A stretch of DNA of 8,310 nucleotides from Pseudomonadota bacterium (GTDB lineage Bacteria; Pseudomonadota; Gammaproteobacteria; Xanthomonadales; Xanthomonadaceae), in the NCBI GenBank assembly GCA_023423235.1, contig JAFAFY010000186.1, forward strand, positions 1 through 8,310, in the 5' to 3' direction. The notes beneath the pieces are model-generated. The model searched no databases and was not told the origin of the DNA. It saw only the letters and a list, made by a program, of their open reading frames with translations. Positions 6,883-8,310 of the stretch are shown in pieces; the first letter of the stretch is position 1; every line of letters starts with the position of its first letter. The position numbers and the translations under genes are program-made.

Positions 6883-7593
6883 ATGAAAGATCCGGCTGCC
6901 ACGTCGTCTGCGCGGACACTCGCCCGCCGTGCCTACCAGCGCCTGCGCTGGGATATCGTGCACGGCCATCTCGAGGCGGGTAGCAAGCTCAAGCTCGAAG
7001 CGCTGGTGCAGCGCTACGGGATCGGCATGTCGCCGCTGCGCGAGGCGCTGGCACGGCTGGCCGGCGACCAGTTGGTCAAGACCGAGGACCAGCGCGGTTT
7101 CTGGGTGGCGCCGCTGTCGCTCGACGAGCTCGACGACATTTCGCGCGTGCGCGACCTGATCGAAACCGAAGCGCTGCGCCTGTCGATCGAGCGCGGTGAC
7201 CAGGGCTGGGAAGCGGACGTGCGCGATGCCTTCGCCGCGCTCTCGGAAGTCGAGCGCGAGGGGCAGCCGCAGACGCAGTTCCAGGCAACCGTGGATACCT
7301 GGGAGGACCGTAACCGCCAGTTCCACTACGCGCTCATCTCCGCCTGCGGTTCGCCCTGGTTGACCAAGTTGCAGGACCTGCTCTACCACCAGGCCGAGCG
7401 CTACCGGCGCGTTTCGCTCGACACCTCGCACGGCAAGCGCTTCGTGCACGACGAGCACGAGGCGATCTTCGAGGCGGCGATGTCGCGCAACGCGCTGCGT
7501 GCGTGCCGTCTCACGCACGATCATCTGCGCAGGACCTACGACGAGGTGCGCCGCGCGGTTGCCGAGCGCGAGACCCTGGCCGAAGCGGACTGA
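6883..7593 (+). CDS. GntR-family transcriptional regulator, FadR subfamily with FCD domain (CsiR-like)
   Basis: DNA-binding regulator of 236 residues, close to the usual length for the family. The winged helix-turn-helix spans about residues 12-76, with the recognition segment MSPLREALARL (49-59) and the wing QRGFWVAPL. The C-terminal FCD domain spans about 80-220. His148 (QFH), His192 (DEH) and His214 (HDHL) match the three histidines that bind a metal in FCD domains, with an acidic ligand probably on the first helix near Asp91. FCD domains sense small organic acids through that metal. Spacing and wording resemble the E. coli carbon-starvation regulator CsiR, from memory. ATG 6883 is chosen because the frame is open further upstream to 6664 only through AT-rich, low-complexity sequence with no domain; no good Shine-Dalgarno is visible. 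It is divergent from the receptor and convergent with the aldolase-like gene, so it may control either, as repressor or activator. Confidence 0.93.
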   Translation: MKDPAATSSARTLARRAYQRLRWDIVHGHLEAGSKLKLEALVQRYGIGMSPLREALARLAGDQLVKTEDQRGFWVAPLSLDELDDISRVRDLIETEALRLSIERGDQGWEADVRDAFAALSEVEREGQPQTQFQATVDTWEDRNRQFHYALISACGSPWLTKLQDLLYHQAERYRRVSLDTSHGKRFVHDEHEAIFEAAMSRNALRACRLTHDHLRRTYDEVRRAVAERETLAEAD

Positions 7594-7617
7594 ACGTCCG
7601 CACGCTGCGCGCGCAGC
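7585..7617. terminator. Two adjacent inverted repeats between convergent genes, possible bidirectional terminator
   Basis: The first repeat has arms GCGGAC and GTCCGC (7585-7590 and 7596-7601) and spans the stop codon of the GntR gene. The second, GCTGCGCGCGCAGC (7604-7617), is a perfect 14-base palindrome 14 bp from the stop of the aldolase-like gene. Both fall at the end of convergent genes, where a shared terminator is expected. No T-run follows on either strand, so they may block or pause transcription without being classical intrinsic terminators. Confidence 0.4.
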
Positions 7618-7630
7618 ACACGCCGCAGGC

Positions 7631-8310
7631 TCAGCGCGGCGGCAGTTCGGGGTCGGCCGCCGTCAGGTACTCCCACATCCGTTCCATCAGGCGCCCGTTC
7701 CAGGTGGCGCGTGCCTGCGCCTGCACCTCGGACAGGGCAAGCGCGGGGATCGGTGCGGCGGCCAGGCAGTCCAGCTCCACCCGCGCGGCATCCTCCAGAT
7801 ACCAGGCCAGCACCACGGCCGTCTGCAGGGCGTCGGCGGCCAGTACCGCGCCGTTGCCGCGCATCACGATCGCGCTGGCCTCGCCCAGCTGCTCGGCGAG
7901 GGCGGCGGCCTGCGCATCGGAGCGCAACAGCAGCGGGTCGTCCCACAGCGGTGGCTGGGGATGGAAATAGGCGCCAAAACCGTGGCGCGCCACCGGAGTG
8001 AGGCCCAGCACGCTCAGGCTCATCAGCTTCGGCGGCTGTACCCGGGCGACCCCGGCGACATCCGCGCGCAGCCGGTAGATCTCGCGGTGGATGCGCACTT
8101 CCGGCAGCACGCCTTCCGGTAGGGGGCCGTCCAGTGGCACCACGCTGCAGGCCTCGCCCGGCGCCACCAGCCCTAGCGGTCGCGCGGGTGCGACCAGGAA
8201 ACGGTCCGCATCGATGCGTGCGCTGCAATGTCCGTAGGCGTGGACCAGGCCGGCGCGCCCGAGCGCACGCGCGGCCATGCGCACGGTTCGGGACAGTGGC
8301 TCCAGCCCGG
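7631..8310 (-). CDS. Class II aldolase/adducin-domain protein lacking the usual metal ligands (5' end outside the window)
   Basis: Cytoplasmic protein of the class II aldolase fold, a family that includes fuculose-phosphate aldolase (FucA), ribulose-5-phosphate epimerase and related decarboxylases. The frame is open to the right edge. A GTG at 8284 and an ATG at 8278 exist, but the coding-like residues before them (GLEPLSRT) and the short distance to the first motif suggest the true start is outside. Numbering from the GTG, the family landmarks are GLVHAYGHCSARI (12-24), PEVRIHREIYRLR (61-73), RHGFGAYF (100-107), MRGNGAV (141-147) and LAWYLEDAARVEL. Glu62 matches the catalytic acid of FucA. 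The two histidines of the zinc-binding H-x-H are replaced by R-V-Q (81-83), and the third zinc histidine by Asn144. Reaction unknown: a divergent enzyme branch, a metal-independent enzyme or a non-catalytic protein are all possible. It converges on the GntR gene, 37 bp away. Confidence 0.85.
   Translation of the reverse strand, partial: GLEPLSRTVRMAARALGRAGLVHAYGHCSARIDADRFLVAPARPLGLVAPGEACSVVPLDGPLPEGVLPEVRIHREIYRLRADVAGVARVQPPKLMSLSVLGLTPVARHGFGAYFHPQPPLWDDPLLLRSDAQAAALAEQLGEASAIVMRGNGAVLAADALQTAVVLAWYLEDAARVELDCLAAAPIPALALSEVQAQARATWNGRLMERMWEYLTAADPELPPR

Noticed and set aside
8278..8284. GTG or ATG as the true start of the aldolase-like gene
   Set aside because: The frame stays open to the window edge with coding-like residues, and family members usually have more residues before the G-L-V-x-A-x-G-H motif. 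The gene is therefore treated as truncated by the window.

Overview
This 8.3 kb window is very GC-rich and densely packed, with short intergenic gaps. A large TonB-dependent outer-membrane receptor, a lipoprotein solute-binding protein and the general protein style point to a Gram-negative proteobacterium. A Xanthomonadaceae-like organism (Lysobacter, Luteimonas or Pseudoxanthomonas type) is my best guess, inferred from GC content and receptor style rather than from any marker gene. No RNA gene, CRISPR array, transposase or integrase is visible.

Layout. (1) Positions 1-2200, minus strand: a polar amino-acid ABC importer in the order binding lipoprotein (1301-2200), permease (551-1291), second permease (1-544, running off the left edge). 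The gaps are 6-9 bp, so this is one operon. The ATPase is not in the window and would be expected just beyond position 1. (2) Positions 2304-6525, minus strand: a 994-residue TonB-dependent receptor followed 49 bp later by an exported alpha/beta-hydrolase esterase, probably co-transcribed from a good sigma70-like promoter at 6664-6692. (3) Positions 6526-6882: a 357 bp divergent control region with a locally AT-rich core, the receptor promoter and an imperfect palindrome. (4) Positions 6883-7593, plus strand: a GntR-family regulator with an FCD ligand-binding domain. (5) Positions 7631-8310, minus strand: a class II aldolase/adducin-fold protein that runs off the right edge and lacks the usual metal-binding histidines.

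How the genes may work together (inference). The receptor and the exported esterase suggest uptake and hydrolysis of an ester-containing compound. The divergent FCD regulator is the natural candidate to control them in response to a small carboxylate, and the aldolase-like protein may act on a downstream product. No Fur-like box is visible, which argues mildly against a plain iron-siderophore system even though the esterase superfamily includes siderophore esterases. The amino-acid importer is separated from this set by 103 bp and may be independent.
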